From JAQUGA01 sp964521105 (GTDB lineage: Bacteria > Bacteroidota > Bacteroidia > Bacteroidales > WCHB1-69), in assembly GCA_964521105.1 (NCBI GenBank), contig CAZFPO010000004.1, positions 6,006 to 70,005 of the forward strand: DNA of 64,000 nt. Reading direction: 5' to 3'. The notes under the pieces were generated by a model that worked only from the letters and a program-made list of their open reading frames with translations, was not told the DNA's origin and did not search any database. Shown here piece after piece: positions 47,919-56,940 of this stretch; position 1 is the first letter of the stretch, and every line of letters begins with the position of its first letter. The translations under genes and the position numbers were made by a program.

Positions 47919-49142
47919 TTAGAATCTAAGCTTACGATTTTGATGTGTATTTTGAAAAACTGCATCTAAAATCTTTTTATCATTTTCGGTAAATTCGATT
48001 CCTCTTCTTTCCCAAACTCTTCGAGCGACATCGATTGCTTTGTTTGACGAATATGTAGCTAAACCGGCAGTACCTCCCCATGAATAAGAAGGAATAAAAT
48101 TACGTTGATAACCCGATCCAAAAATATTAGCACAAACACCTATCACAGTACCTGTGTTAAACATTGTATTAATGCCGCATTTTGAATGGTCGCCCATTAT
48201 TGTACCACAAAATTGCAAGTTAGTATTAATAAAAGTTTGGCTAGTATAATTCCAAAGACGAACATTATCGTATGTATTTTTAAGGTTTGACGTGTTAGAG
48301 TCGGCTCCAATGTTGCACCACTCACCTATAACGGAATTACCAAAGAAACCTTCGTGAGCTTTGTTTGAATAACCAAAAATAACTACATTATTAAGTTCTC
48401 CACCAACTTTAGAATATGGACCAACGGTTGTACCTCCATATATTTTAGCTCCCATTTTAATTTGAGCACATTTACCTAAAGCAAATGAGCCTCTAATGAG
48501 AGAACCTTCCATTATCTCGGAGTCGGCACCAACATAGATTGGACCATTAGAAACATTTAATATTGCTCCTTCAATTATTGCTCCCGACTCAATAAAAAGT
48601 TGGCTTTCATCACCAATTAACGTATTAGTTTTTGACAATGTTTGTGATTTTTTACCTTTAGTTAAAAATTTAAAGTCAGCTTTTATTTGTTCATCATTAT
48701 ACACAAAAATGTCCCAGGTATTATAAAGCTTAGTAATAGGTAAATCAAAATGAACAATTTCTTCGCCTACTGAGGAATCCAACTCGTCTTCAACATCTTC
48801 AGCAATCATTTCAGAATCGGATATCTCATCGCCTGAGATTTGATAAGCTATTAAAATCTCACCCGAAATAAGAGACTGATTTGGTTTAAGAGATTTAATT
48901 TTTTCAACCAACTCAGTTGTTGGAATAATTGATGCATTAATCAAGGTGTTAAAGTCTTCTTTTACCATAACGTATTTATCCGCCAAATAAGGCTCAGTAA
49001 GAGTGGACGTTTTAGTATTGAGAAAATGCTCCCATTTTTCGCGAATTGTAAGTATACCCACTCTAATATCGGCTATTGGTCGTGTGAATGTAAACGGCAA
49101 TAGATTTCCACGTGAATTATCGTCAAACAAAATGTAATTCAT
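47919..49142 (-). CDS. GlmU-like putative sugar nucleotidyltransferase
   Basis: 407 residues from the ATG at 49142 (MNYILFDDNSRGNLLPFTFTRP). This N-terminus and the length match a Bacteroidetes GlmU-family protein. Residues about 185-370 are a left-handed beta-helix of hexapeptides (AIIEGAILNVSNGPIYVGADSEIMEGSLIRG, AKIYGGTTVGPYSKVGGEL). The N-terminal part lacks the usual LAAGxGTRM nucleotide loop, so it may not be a standard uridylyltransferase. True GlmU function is not certain. Confidence 0.78.
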   Translation of the reverse strand: MNYILFDDNSRGNLLPFTFTRPIADIRVGILTIREKWEHFLNTKTSTLTEPYLADKYVMVKEDFNTLINASIIPTTELVEKIKSLKPNQSLISGEILIAYQISGDEISDSEMIAEDVEDELDSSVGEEIVHFDLPITKLYNTWDIFVYNDEQIKADFKFLTKGKKSQTLSKTNTLIGDESQLFIESGAIIEGAILNVSNGPIYVGADSEIMEGSLIRGSFALGKCAQIKMGAKIYGGTTVGPYSKVGGELNNVVIFGYSNKAHEGFFGNSVIGEWCNIGADSNTSNLKNTYDNVRLWNYTSQTFINTNLQFCGTIMGDHSKCGINTMFNTGTVIGVCANIFGSGYQRNFIPSYSWGGTAGLATYSSNKAIDVARRVWERRGIEFTENDKKILDAVFQNTHQNRKLRF

Positions 49143-49183
49143 AAGCAATTATTTAAAAGATTTCGTAGTTTGATTTCATTGTT

Positions 49184-49191
49184 CAAATATA
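49184..49191 (-). promoter_or_regulatory. Candidate -7 box for the GlmU-like gene
   Basis: TATATTTG on the minus strand, 42 bp upstream of the start codon at 49142. Confidence 0.4.
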
Positions 49192-49267
49192 ATAATAAAA
49201 AAAGTTCTAATGCATAATAATTACTATTGTTGTCAACATTATTTTGTTAATTCTATCACTACTTTCA

Positions 49268-49302
49268 TAAAAAAAAGCAGGTTCATTTTATTGAACCTGC
49301 CT
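49268..49302 (-). terminator. Rho-independent terminator of rpmE2
   Basis: On the minus strand, stem GCAGGTTCA / TGAACCTGC followed by a run of eight T, 20 bp past the rpmE2 stop. Confidence 0.85.
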
Positions 49303-49321
49303 TAAAGTATCTCAAATAAAA

Positions 49322-49588
49322 TTATTCTGACTTTTTGTCGTAATGTTTTTTATATTTATTGATAAATTTATCAACACGACCAGCAGTATCAACAAGTTTC
49401 ATTTTACCAGTGAAAAATGGGTGAGAAGTGTTTGAAATTTCAAGCTTAATCAATGGATATTCTTTACCGTCTTCCCAAACAATAGTATCTTTCGTTTTAA
49501 CGGTTGAACGAGTCATGAACGAATATTCGTTCGACATATCTTTAAAAACAACTAATCTGTAATCTGAAGGATGAATGTCTTTTTTCAT
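49322..49588 (-). CDS. rpmE2: Ribosomal protein bL31, type B
   Basis: 88 residues. MKKDIHPSDYRLVVFKDMS, SHPFFTGKMKLVDTAGRVDKF are diagnostic of bL31. The zinc-binding Cys pairs of type A are absent, so this is the zinc-independent type B. In some bacteria this paralog is induced by zinc shortage; in Bacteroidetes it is often the only copy. Single gene with its own promoter and terminator. Confidence 0.95.
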   Translation of the reverse strand: MKKDIHPSDYRLVVFKDMSNEYSFMTRSTVKTKDTIVWEDGKEYPLIKLEISNTSHPFFTGKMKLVDTAGRVDKFINKYKKHYDKKSE

Positions 49589-49613
49589 TTCGAGTCTTTA
49601 TTAAATTGGAGTG

Positions 49614-49644
49614 CAAAATTACATGTTTAAAATTTAATATCAAA
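49614..49644 (-). promoter_or_regulatory. Promoter of rpmE2
   Basis: On the minus strand, TTTG (49644-49641), 19 nt, TAATTTTG (49621-49614), a close match to the Bacteroidetes consensus. The leader is about 19 nt. Confidence 0.6.
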
Positions 49645-49648
49645 ACTT

Positions 49649-50725
49649 TCAACTATTTTTTTTCAATTCTAAACAAAATTTTAACACATCAATACCATCT
49701 GCATAGTCGTTTAGTGCTGGATATTGTGCTTTTCCTAAATGATTTTTTGAAAATAATTCATTTTCCGAAACGATACACTGAATGTTTGATGTTAAAACTT
49801 CTAAATCTTTTTTAAGTTCATTTTCCGAATCATATTCCTCGTAATAAACTACAGATAAAGGAGATACCAAGTGTTCATCACGTTTAAGCATTACAAATCC
49901 AGCATCTAAAAAAGGAGTTTTATTTACCAAATAAATTGATTTATAATACTCATAGTTATTAAAGTATTTTGAATGATTCGTTAAAATGGAATTATAGTTT
50001 TCAAAAGCAAGCATCAATTTTGAAATATCATAATTTTTAGGCACAAAAACCTTTGAAACACTTCGACACCCCATTCCAAAATAGATAAAAATATCATCCG
50101 AAAGCTTTAGTAAATCTTCATTCGTTTCGTTCCCCGACAAAACGGCAACACTGTTTCGATGTCCACGAATTATGGAAGGGTATGAAGAAAAATAATAATC
50201 AAAATATCGTTTCGTATTATTACTCCCAGTAGCAATAACTGCCTCAAAATTATTTAATGTAGAATTTTCAAATCGAATATAATCTGCAAATTCTGGCTCA
50301 ATTAACATCAATACATCTACCACTTTTTTAATTAAAGGATCTTTCGAAGATTCTTTAATAATGGCTTTGTTCCCCGAGATTAATACTGACAATAAATCAT
50401 GAAATCCAACCAAAGGAATATTTCCAGCCATAATGATAGCTATTTTTTTTCCTTTTTCCTCTTCAAGTAGCTCCGAATTATAGTATCGAAGCCAATTTTC
50501 TATATTAATTGGGGTTAAATTTTCGGCTATTTGTCTTAGTGAAAAACGAACAAACGATTCAATAAACCATGGATTTGAATGTTTTGCTGTATCTATCCAT
50601 TGCTTCACTTCAACTATTAAAATTTCATACTCTTTCGATTTATTGATTTCAAAATCATCATCTGAAGCAATCTTGAAAATTTCTCCTAATTTTACAAAAG
50701 CATTAATGCGTTTAGAAAATATCAT
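49649..50725 (-). CDS. LuxC-family acyl-CoA reductase
   Basis: 358 residues from the ATG at 50725 (MIFSKRINAFVKLGEIF), the usual family start; the frame extends to an ATG at 50791, but that would leave only 27 bp to the divergent gene and the extra 22 residues are not family-like. LuxC features: NPWFIESFVRFSLRQIA, NIPLVGFHDLLSVLISGN, VIATGSNNTKRYFDYYF, RGHRNSVAVLSG, and FGMGCRSVSKVFVP with the catalytic Cys. It would reduce acyl-CoA to the aldehyde. The natural substrate is unknown; no luminescence genes are nearby. Confidence 0.82.
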   Translation of the reverse strand: MIFSKRINAFVKLGEIFKIASDDDFEINKSKEYEILIVEVKQWIDTAKHSNPWFIESFVRFSLRQIAENLTPINIENWLRYYNSELLEEEKGKKIAIIMAGNIPLVGFHDLLSVLISGNKAIIKESSKDPLIKKVVDVLMLIEPEFADYIRFENSTLNNFEAVIATGSNNTKRYFDYYFSSYPSIIRGHRNSVAVLSGNETNEDLLKLSDDIFIYFGMGCRSVSKVFVPKNYDISKLMLAFENYNSILTNHSKYFNNYEYYKSIYLVNKTPFLDAGFVMLKRDEHLVSPLSVVYYEEYDSENELKKDLEVLTSNIQCIVSENELFSKNHLGKAQYPALNDYADGIDVLKFCLELKKNS

Positions 50726-50818
50726 ATCCTGATTTATATTGAGAATTGCGAAATTAGAAAATATTTGAAAGGGAATCTCATTATAATTCAATTTATTTTT
50801 AATTTTGAAGAAAAAAAT

Positions 50819-51481
50819 ATGTATAATAGACTCTTATTTTGCCCACTATTTAAAGGGATTTCACCGGAACAAACCGAACACCTATTAAAAACTAACGCAC
50901 ATCAAATCATCAGTTTTCACGACCGTGAAATTATTGAATTTAGAGGCAATAAAACCGATAATTTGTGGATTATTTTGGAAGGAAAAGTGAAAGGCGAAAT
51001 GATTGACGAATCGGGGAAACTTGTAAAAATCGAGGACATCTCCTCTCCTATGCCGCTTGCAATTGCGTTCATTTTTAGCGAACAGAATTTATTCCCAGTA
51101 AATATAAGTGCAAACGAATCGGTAAAAATGTTAAGAATCCCTAAGTCATCGGTAATCAACATGATGCAGAAAAACCAACAATTTTTACAGAACTTCTTAA
51201 CGATGATTTCTAATAAAGCCAAATTTTTAAGCGACCGAATTTATTTCATGTCGTTTAAAACCATTCGTCAAAAAATTGCACATTATATAATAGACGAAGC
51301 TGGAAAGGAAAATTCTTTTGTATTAAAATCAACGCAACAAGAATTATCGGATTTTTTCGGTATTGCTCGACCATCGTTAGGAAGAGTTTTTAGTGAATTT
51401 GAAAAAAATAACATTATTAAAATTGATAAAAAGAAAGTTGAAATCATTAATCGTAACGCTTTGATTGAAGCCTTAAAATAA
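50819..51481 (+). CDS. Crp/Fnr-family transcriptional regulator
   Basis: 220 residues from the ATG at 50819 (MYNRLLFCPLFKGIS). A cyclic-nucleotide-type effector domain (about 10-125) precedes a helical linker and an HTH_Crp domain (TQQELSDFFGIARPSLGRVFSEFEKNNII, about 170-200). No Cys cluster typical of Fnr is seen, and the ligand is unknown. It diverges from the LuxC-like gene and is only 6 bp ahead of the C69 dipeptidase gene, so it may control either. A TAATTTTG -7-like box lies at about 50801-50808. Confidence 0.88.
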   Translation: MYNRLLFCPLFKGISPEQTEHLLKTNAHQIISFHDREIIEFRGNKTDNLWIILEGKVKGEMIDESGKLVKIEDISSPMPLAIAFIFSEQNLFPVNISANESVKMLRIPKSSVINMMQKNQQFLQNFLTMISNKAKFLSDRIYFMSFKTIRQKIAHYIIDEAGKENSFVLKSTQQELSDFFGIARPSLGRVFSEFEKNNIIKIDKKKVEIINRNALIEALK

Positions 51482-51487
51482 AACAAC

Positions 51488-53209
51488 ATGAAAAAACTCA
51501 TATATTTAGCACTACTTTCAGGATTATTTTTTAATAAAGGATATGCTTGCACTAATTTTTTGGTAACCAAAGGAGCTTCCAAAGATGGCTCCACCATGAT
51601 ATCGTATTCGGCTGATTCGCACGTACGTTATGGCGAACTTTATTTCCGAAAAGGCGGTACTTGGGGCAATGGTGCTATGGTTAAATTATACGACCGTGGA
51701 AGCATGAAATTTTTAGGAGAAGTACCACAAGTCCCAATAACGTATAATGTAATCGGATTTATGAACGAACATCAAGTATCTATTGGCGAAACCACTTTTG
51801 GTGGTCGACATGAACTCACTGACACTACTGGTATAATTGACTATGGCAGCTTGATGTTTTTGGCACTCGACCGGGCTAAAACAGCCCGAGAAGCTATAAA
51901 AGTTATAGGGGAACTAGTGGAAAAATATGGATATTACAGTTCGGGGGAAACCTTTTCTATTGCCGACCCAAACGAAGTTTGGATCATGGAAATCATTGGT
52001 AAAGGTACCGAAATGGTTTATGATACTAAATCGAAAACCAATATCAACAAAAACAAAGGTGCCATTTGGGTTGCCATTCGAATTCCCGACGGTTGCGTTT
52101 CCGCTCACGCTAATCAAGCACGTATCACCACTTTTCCATTGGAAAATAAAAAAACATCTATCAGCAGTAAAAATTTATCGCTTATTTTCAATCCCAACAT
52201 TGAAGTAGTTTATACTGCCGATGTGATAGAATTTGCTCGAAAAAAAGCATATTTCACTGGAAAAGATGCTGAATTTAGCTTTTCGGACACATACGCTCCT
52301 ATGACATTTGATGCTGCTCGTTTTTGTGAAGCCCGCGTTTGGAGCATGTTCCGACAGGTTAATGCCGATATGGAGCAATATTTAGACTATGCTAAAGGAG
52401 TTAATTTAAAACACCGAATGCCTTTGTATATTAAACCTAATCGCAAATTAAGTCAGTCCGACATCATGTTTTTTCATCGTGATCATTACGAAGGCACCTA
52501 TTTCGACATGACAAAAGATGCTGGAGCACTTCCTTTCTTTACCCCTTACCGCTGGCGTCCAATGACATGGAAATATAATGGCAAAAATTACTTTCACGAA
52601 CGAGCCACTGCAACTCAACAAACGGGGTTTGCTTTTGTTTCGCAAATGAGAAGCAAATTTCCAGATCCAATTGGAGGAATTTTTTGGTTTAGTGTTGACG
52701 ATGTTGCAAGCACTGTTTACGTTCCAATTTATTGTGGCAGTTTGTTGGTACCCGAAACTTATGCGGTGGGAAATGGCGACATGCTTACGTATTCCGAAAA
52801 TGCTGCGTTTTGGGTATTTAATAAGGTTGCCAATTTTGCTTATTTACGGTATGATTTGATGATAAAAGATATTCAAAAAGTGCAAGTTAAATTAGAAAAC
52901 AAATATATTAATAGCATTGACTCCATCGACAAAAAAGCGTTGGAACTATATGCCATAAATCCTTTGGAAGCGAGAGTATTTTTGACCGATTATTCGACAA
53001 AAACTGCCAACTCAACCGTTGCTGAATGGGAAAAATTATTTCAATATTTATTGGTAAAATATATTGATGGAAATGTGAAACGCGAAGATGAAAATGGATT
53101 TAAACGAAATGCTCACGGATTCCCTGTTTCGCCTATTCAACCCGAATATCCAGATGCTTGGAAAGAGATCATCATTGAAAAAAGCGGGACAAAATTTTTA
53201 GTACCATAA
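51488..53209 (+). CDS. Secreted C69-family dipeptidase
   Basis: 573 residues with a signal peptide (1-20, ending KGYA) directly followed by CTNFLVTKGASKDGS. The Cys at residue 21 would become the N-terminal nucleophile of an Ntn-hydrolase fold, as in C69 dipeptidases (PepD family). Conserved internal blocks: FMNEHQVSIGETTFGGR, SIADPNEVWIMEIIGKG, ANQARITTFP. Probably periplasmic or extracellular peptide degradation. A near-identical copy of its last 14 codons lies at 54987-55027. Confidence 0.88.
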   Translation: MKKLIYLALLSGLFFNKGYACTNFLVTKGASKDGSTMISYSADSHVRYGELYFRKGGTWGNGAMVKLYDRGSMKFLGEVPQVPITYNVIGFMNEHQVSIGETTFGGRHELTDTTGIIDYGSLMFLALDRAKTAREAIKVIGELVEKYGYYSSGETFSIADPNEVWIMEIIGKGTEMVYDTKSKTNINKNKGAIWVAIRIPDGCVSAHANQARITTFPLENKKTSISSKNLSLIFNPNIEVVYTADVIEFARKKAYFTGKDAEFSFSDTYAPMTFDAARFCEARVWSMFRQVNADMEQYLDYAKGVNLKHRMPLYIKPNRKLSQSDIMFFHRDHYEGTYFDMTKDAGALPFFTPYRWRPMTWKYNGKNYFHERATATQQTGFAFVSQMRSKFPDPIGGIFWFSVDDVASTVYVPIYCGSLLVPETYAVGNGDMLTYSENAAFWVFNKVANFAYLRYDLMIKDIQKVQVKLENKYINSIDSIDKKALELYAINPLEARVFLTDYSTKTANSTVAEWEKLFQYLLVKYIDGNVKREDENGFKRNAHGFPVSPIQPEYPDAWKEIIIEKSGTKFLVP

Positions 53210-53234
53210 TCATGATAAGTTCGAAATTGCAGTA

Positions 53235-53657
53235 TTATCTATGAATTTTTTCCCAGTTAATAATCTTCTCACTTTTTATGTAAAATCTATATGGATATGC
53301 TTTTTCAATACCATATTTATCTAAATCTACATCTCCAGAAAACAAGCAATTCACCTTATTACCATATCTTATTTTGGATTTAATAAACAACATTTCTTCA
53401 TCAAATAAAACATAGAGAGGTTTCGTAGAATTTGAATCAACAATTGTTTTCAACAATGTGTCTAAACTTAATGAATAACACGAAGCACATAAATTTTTCG
53501 ATCTTAATGTAATTAAATTATATTCGATGTCATGAATTTTTTCTTTTTGAAATCCGTCTAAATATCTAAATAATAAATCCTCATTTTCATAGCGTTGTTT
53601 GTTTTGACAGGCTTGAATTATCAAAGTTACAAAAATCAAAAATATTGTTTTTTTCAT
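53235..53657 (-). CDS. Small lipoprotein of unknown function
   Basis: 140 residues with a lipoprotein signal peptide (lipobox IIQAC, Cys17). The body contains an LCASCYSLSLDTL segment with two Cys and KPLYVLFDEEML, loosely reminiscent of a thioredoxin-like fold but not convincing. Its start overlaps the end of the upstream gene by 4 bp, so the two lipoproteins are cotranscribed. Confidence 0.7.
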   Translation of the reverse strand: MKKTIFLIFVTLIIQACQNKQRYENEDLLFRYLDGFQKEKIHDIEYNLITLRSKNLCASCYSLSLDTLLKTIVDSNSTKPLYVLFDEEMLFIKSKIRYGNKVNCLFSGDVDLDKYGIEKAYPYRFYIKSEKIINWEKIHR

Positions 53658-54784
53658 TTTAATAGAACATTAATTTTGTTAATCACATATTTATTACTTT
53701 TTCTTAAAAATTTTATTTTCATTAAACCTTTAGATGTAGAGTACCAGCCTTTAAAAAAAATATCTTTGGATAGAATTACATCGCCAATTATTTTAAAATC
53801 GTTTGAAATTACAGAAATACAAGTAATCTTATCATTATAAGTTTTTAACAAACCATCTTCATTTCTCTCTTTTGACAGAGGCAACATATAAAATCTGTAA
53901 TACAAGTCTCTGAATGGATCATAAACTATTTGAAAATAATTTATAGATTCATCACTGTGATTGTCATAATAATCTTTTTCTTTAATTTTAGTAGTATCAA
54001 AACTTTCAACATTTTGCATATTCAAATGTTTAATTTTGATTTTTTTAATTTCATTAGTATACTTGTTTAGGACAACTAAATCAGGAGTAATTCCAAAAGC
54101 ACCTACATAGTATTCTTTCGAACTAATAATATAAGGATAACTAAAAGATGCAAATCTTAAACTGGTTTTATATGCATCATGATATTTTAGGGGTAATATT
54201 CTTAGTTTTCCAGTTTTCACATCAATTTCGGCACTAAATTCAGTATCTGCTTCATACTTTCTTTTATTAATATCATTATAACGTATCATATAGGACAAAA
54301 TGCTATTATTATAAGGATTCCAAAGAATTGGCTGAGAGACATCTCTTAAAAACACATCTGTATCGTTCTGTGAATGCAGAAAAGTAAAGTCAATTTTTTG
54401 TTCTTTCAAATTTATAACACTAATTCTTTTTTGTTGATTTAGTAATACCTTATCTTCTGAAATTATATCAAAACTGGTTATTTTACCATAAATTGTTCTT
54501 TTTTCATAATCTTCGCATAGACTGAAGGAATTAATAAAATGCAAGGAGTCATAATCGTAATTATATAGTAATAATATTGGAGATAATTCCTTTTTCATTA
54601 AAATTAAAATTTTATCATCTATTTGCTTAATCGAATACAGTTCTAATCTACCAGAGACAACTGTATCCATTGAAATAAGAGTATCCTGTGTATACACATA
54701 AGAAAGCTCTATATTATTATTATTTGAACATGACCAAAGTAATAACAATAATAGCATCAAAAAAATTGACTTTACTTGTTTCAT
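53654..54784 (-). CDS. DUF4221-like lipoprotein
   Basis: 376 residues with a lipoprotein signal (lipobox LLWSC, Cys19). The rest shows the beta-propeller-like repeats of the DUF4221 family: LELYSIKQIDDKILILMKK, ITSFDIISEDKVLLNQQKR, SAEIDVKTGKLRILPLKYHD, FQIVYDPFRDLYYRFYMLP. Likely anchored to the outer membrane or periplasmic face. Partner of the overlapping small lipoprotein gene. Function unknown. Confidence 0.7.
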   Translation of the reverse strand: MKQVKSIFLMLLLLLLWSCSNNNNIELSYVYTQDTLISMDTVVSGRLELYSIKQIDDKILILMKKELSPILLLYNYDYDSLHFINSFSLCEDYEKRTIYGKITSFDIISEDKVLLNQQKRISVINLKEQKIDFTFLHSQNDTDVFLRDVSQPILWNPYNNSILSYMIRYNDINKRKYEADTEFSAEIDVKTGKLRILPLKYHDAYKTSLRFASFSYPYIISSKEYYVGAFGITPDLVVLNKYTNEIKKIKIKHLNMQNVESFDTTKIKEKDYYDNHSDESINYFQIVYDPFRDLYYRFYMLPLSKERNEDGLLKTYNDKITCISVISNDFKIIGDVILSKDIFFKGWYSTSKGLMKIKFLRKSNKYVINKINVLLK

Positions 54785-54986
54785 AATAATATTATAATCC
54801 TAAAGAGATAAAATTAATTAAAAATACTATATGATTAGGAAGTATATTAAAGTATTATAACTCTTAACATGTTTTAACAAAACCATTCTGTTAAGGAATC
54901 AATTAAATTCAAAATTAAGAATAGAAACGATGAAGCGATTAAATGTTTCTAAAACACAAAACAAATATTAATATGTTAGGCAAGTT

Positions 54987-55027
54987 ATCATCATTGAAAA
55001 AAAAGGGACAAAATTTTTAGTACCATA
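54987..55027 (+). pseudogene. Remnant of the 3' end of a C69 dipeptidase gene
   Basis: 41 bp, 39 of them identical to positions 53168-53208, the end of the C69 dipeptidase gene. The reading frame is kept: IIEKKGTKFLVP then TAG, against IIEKSGTKFLVP then TAA. Upstream similarity stops within about three codons. It sits 50 bp before ndk, with the minus-strand lipoprotein pair between it and the intact gene. Confidence 0.8.
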
Positions 55028-55076
55028 GCAACATTATAAAATTTTTATTATTTTTACTTTCTAAAACATTAAAAAC

Positions 55077-55508
55077 ATGGAAAAAGGCAAAGTTACATTC
55101 ACCATGATAAAGCCAACGGCTTTTAAAAACAGATTCACTGGTGATATTTTAAAAATGATATACACCAATGGCTATCGAATTATTGCACTAAAAATGACAC
55201 AATTGACTACTAATCAAGCCAAACAGTTTTATAAAGAGCACGAAGGCAGACCTTTTTATGATGAATTATGTGAATTTATGAGTTCTGGACCAATCATAGC
55301 AGCAGTTTTAGAGAAGGAAAATGCCGTAGAGGATTATCGCAAACTTATTGGTAGCACCAATCCAAAAGAAGCCGAAGCAGGAACCATACGCAGTGTTTTT
55401 GGATTAAATATTCAACAAAATGCCGTACATGGCTCTGATAGTGAAGAAAGAGCATTACAAGAAGCTTGGTTTTTCTTCTCGGACTTAGAAATTTTTGTGA
55501 ATTTTTAA
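55077..55508 (+). CDS. ndk: Nucleoside diphosphate kinase
   Basis: 143 residues, the normal length. TFTMIKPTAFKNRFTGDIL, the conserved Lys, and NAVHGSDSEERALQEAWFFF with the phosphohistidine His are all present. It balances NTP and dNTP pools by phosphate transfer. Single gene with a terminator. Confidence 0.96.
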   Translation: MEKGKVTFTMIKPTAFKNRFTGDILKMIYTNGYRIIALKMTQLTTNQAKQFYKEHEGRPFYDELCEFMSSGPIIAAVLEKENAVEDYRKLIGSTNPKEAEAGTIRSVFGLNIQQNAVHGSDSEERALQEAWFFFSDLEIFVNF

Positions 55509-55527
55509 TCCATCTGATTTATAAAAC

Positions 55528-55555
55528 AAAAAAACTCCTTTGCAGGAGTTTTTTT
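55528..55555 (+). terminator. Rho-independent terminator of ndk
   Basis: Hairpin AAAAACTCCT / AGGAGTTTTT with a four-base loop and a T run. The A run on the other side means it can also stop transcripts from the minus-strand tRNA gene. Confidence 0.85.
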
Positions 55556-55561
55556 GTTTTG

Positions 55562-55635
55562 GGTGGATGATGGGGCTTGAACCCACGACCAACGGAACCA
55601 CAATCCGCTACTCTACCAACTGAGCTACACCCACC
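55562..55635 (-). tRNA. tRNA-His (anticodon GTG)
   Basis: Folds as a full cloverleaf on the minus strand: acceptor GTGGGTG / CATCCAC, D arm GCTC / GAGT, anticodon stem GCGGA / TCCGT with loop TTGTGGT (anticodon GTG), and T arm GTGGG / CCCAT with TTCAAGC. It has the histidine identity features, an extra 5' G at -1 (55635) opposite C73. The 3' CCA is not encoded. Confidence 0.96.
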
Positions 55636-55651
55636 GTTTGTAAAAGTGGTG

Positions 55652-55681
55652 CAAATATACAACATTAATTTAATTGAACAA
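55652..55681 (-). promoter_or_regulatory. Promoter of tRNA-His
   Basis: On the minus strand, TTG (55681-55679), 19 nt, TATATTTG (55659-55652), 17 bp upstream of the mature 5' end. Confidence 0.6.
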
Positions 55682-55731
55682 GTATTTTTGTAAAATTTTA
55701 AACCGATAAAAAATACGATTAGTTTTTTAAT

Positions 55732-55739
55732 TACGTTTG
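55732..55739 (+). promoter_or_regulatory. Candidate -7 box for the GT4 glycosyltransferase
   Basis: TACGTTTG fits TAnnTTTG, 22 bp before the start codon at 55762. Confidence 0.4.
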
Positions 55740-55761
55740 CAATACGTTAGTAAAATAGCCA

Positions 55762-56910
55762 ATGTCTACAAAATCAAAATTAAATGTTTTTATAATCAGT
55801 TCATGGTATCCCAGTACGTATGATCCATATTTTGGATTATTTGTAAAACAAACTGCAACTTATCTATCGGAACATTTTAATATTACGGTTTTAAATGTGA
55901 ATAATAGAACAGATAAAACTAAAACCGAATTCATTATTACACAAGAAAAAATTGGATTTACTGAAATAACGGTGGATAGTCCAACATGTAAAATTGGCAT
56001 TTTCAACTTTATTAAAACGATTTATCTTATCAATAAAATTTTCAAAGAAGGGAAAAAATTCAACGGCAAACCCGATATTATACACTTGCAAATCTTATCA
56101 GGATTACTTTGGTTTGTTTATTTTAAAAAAAATTTCAGCAAAATCCCCTTTGTAGTTAGCGAACATTGGTCGAAATATTTCAATAATAGTTTAAGTTTTA
56201 CCGAAAAGCTAAAGTATAAAATCCAAAACTGTTTATTAAAAAAAGCATCCGCAATAACCGTGGTTTCGGAGCAACTTAAACAATTTATGACGCAAAAGGG
56301 ATTTAATGTACCATTAACTGTAATTCCCAATCCTATTGATTCTAATTTATTTAAAATTATTGAGTTTAAAAGAACAAACACATTTGTTCATATATCGTGC
56401 TTTGATGAAAAAATTAAAAATATTTCGGGAATTATTCAAGCAGTAGAGCTCCTTAATAATGAAAGAGATGATTTTGAGCTTATTTTAATTGGCAATGGAC
56501 CTGATTACGAAAAAATAGTTGAATTAGTAAAAATAAAAAAACTAAAAAACATTCGTTTCACTGGTGCTTTAAAAAGTGAAGATATTGTTGATTTATTAAA
56601 TCAAAGTTGTGCCTTAATAATGAATAGTTATAAAGAAACATTTGGCATTCCTGTCATCGAATCGTGGTTGTGTGGCACTCCTGTAATATCAACACCAGTT
56701 GGGATAGCACATAATAATCATCCCAAAAATTTTATAACAATTACCGAAATTGATAATCCCGAATCCATCGTAAAAGCCATGATAAATTTTCTGGATTTTC
56801 CTTTAACCAAAGCTCAATCAGAGGAGATGAGAAAATATGCGATTGACAATTTTAGCAAGGAAATAGTAATGAAAAAATATATTGAAATTTATCTACAACT
56901 CATCAGATGA
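55762..56910 (+). CDS. Glycosyltransferase family 4 protein
   Basis: 382 residues in two Rossmann domains (GT-B). N-terminal part: VFIISSWYPSTYDPYFGLFVKQ, DIIHLQILSG, PFVVSEHWS. C-terminal part: FVHISCFDEKIKNISGIIQAVE, ELILIGNGPDYEKI, and the nucleotide-sugar site KETFGIPVIESWLCGTPVIST with the EX7E pattern. It adds a sugar, probably in surface polysaccharide synthesis; donor and acceptor are unknown. Convergent with the methyltransferase gene. Confidence 0.9.
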   Translation: MSTKSKLNVFIISSWYPSTYDPYFGLFVKQTATYLSEHFNITVLNVNNRTDKTKTEFIITQEKIGFTEITVDSPTCKIGIFNFIKTIYLINKIFKEGKKFNGKPDIIHLQILSGLLWFVYFKKNFSKIPFVVSEHWSKYFNNSLSFTEKLKYKIQNCLLKKASAITVVSEQLKQFMTQKGFNVPLTVIPNPIDSNLFKIIEFKRTNTFVHISCFDEKIKNISGIIQAVELLNNERDDFELILIGNGPDYEKIVELVKIKKLKNIRFTGALKSEDIVDLLNQSCALIMNSYKETFGIPVIESWLCGTPVISTPVGIAHNNHPKNFITITEIDNPESIVKAMINFLDFPLTKAQSEEMRKYAIDNFSKEIVMKKYIEIYLQLIR

Positions 56911-56932
56911 CTTTGAGTAATCAGATGAGTTG
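56896..56932. terminator. Weak inverted repeat between convergent genes
   Basis: CAACTCATC / GATGAGTTG form a 9-bp perfect stem with a 19-base loop that contains the glycosyltransferase stop codon. There is no T run directly after it, so terminator function is doubtful. Confidence 0.3.
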
Positions 56933-56940
56933 GCAACAAA

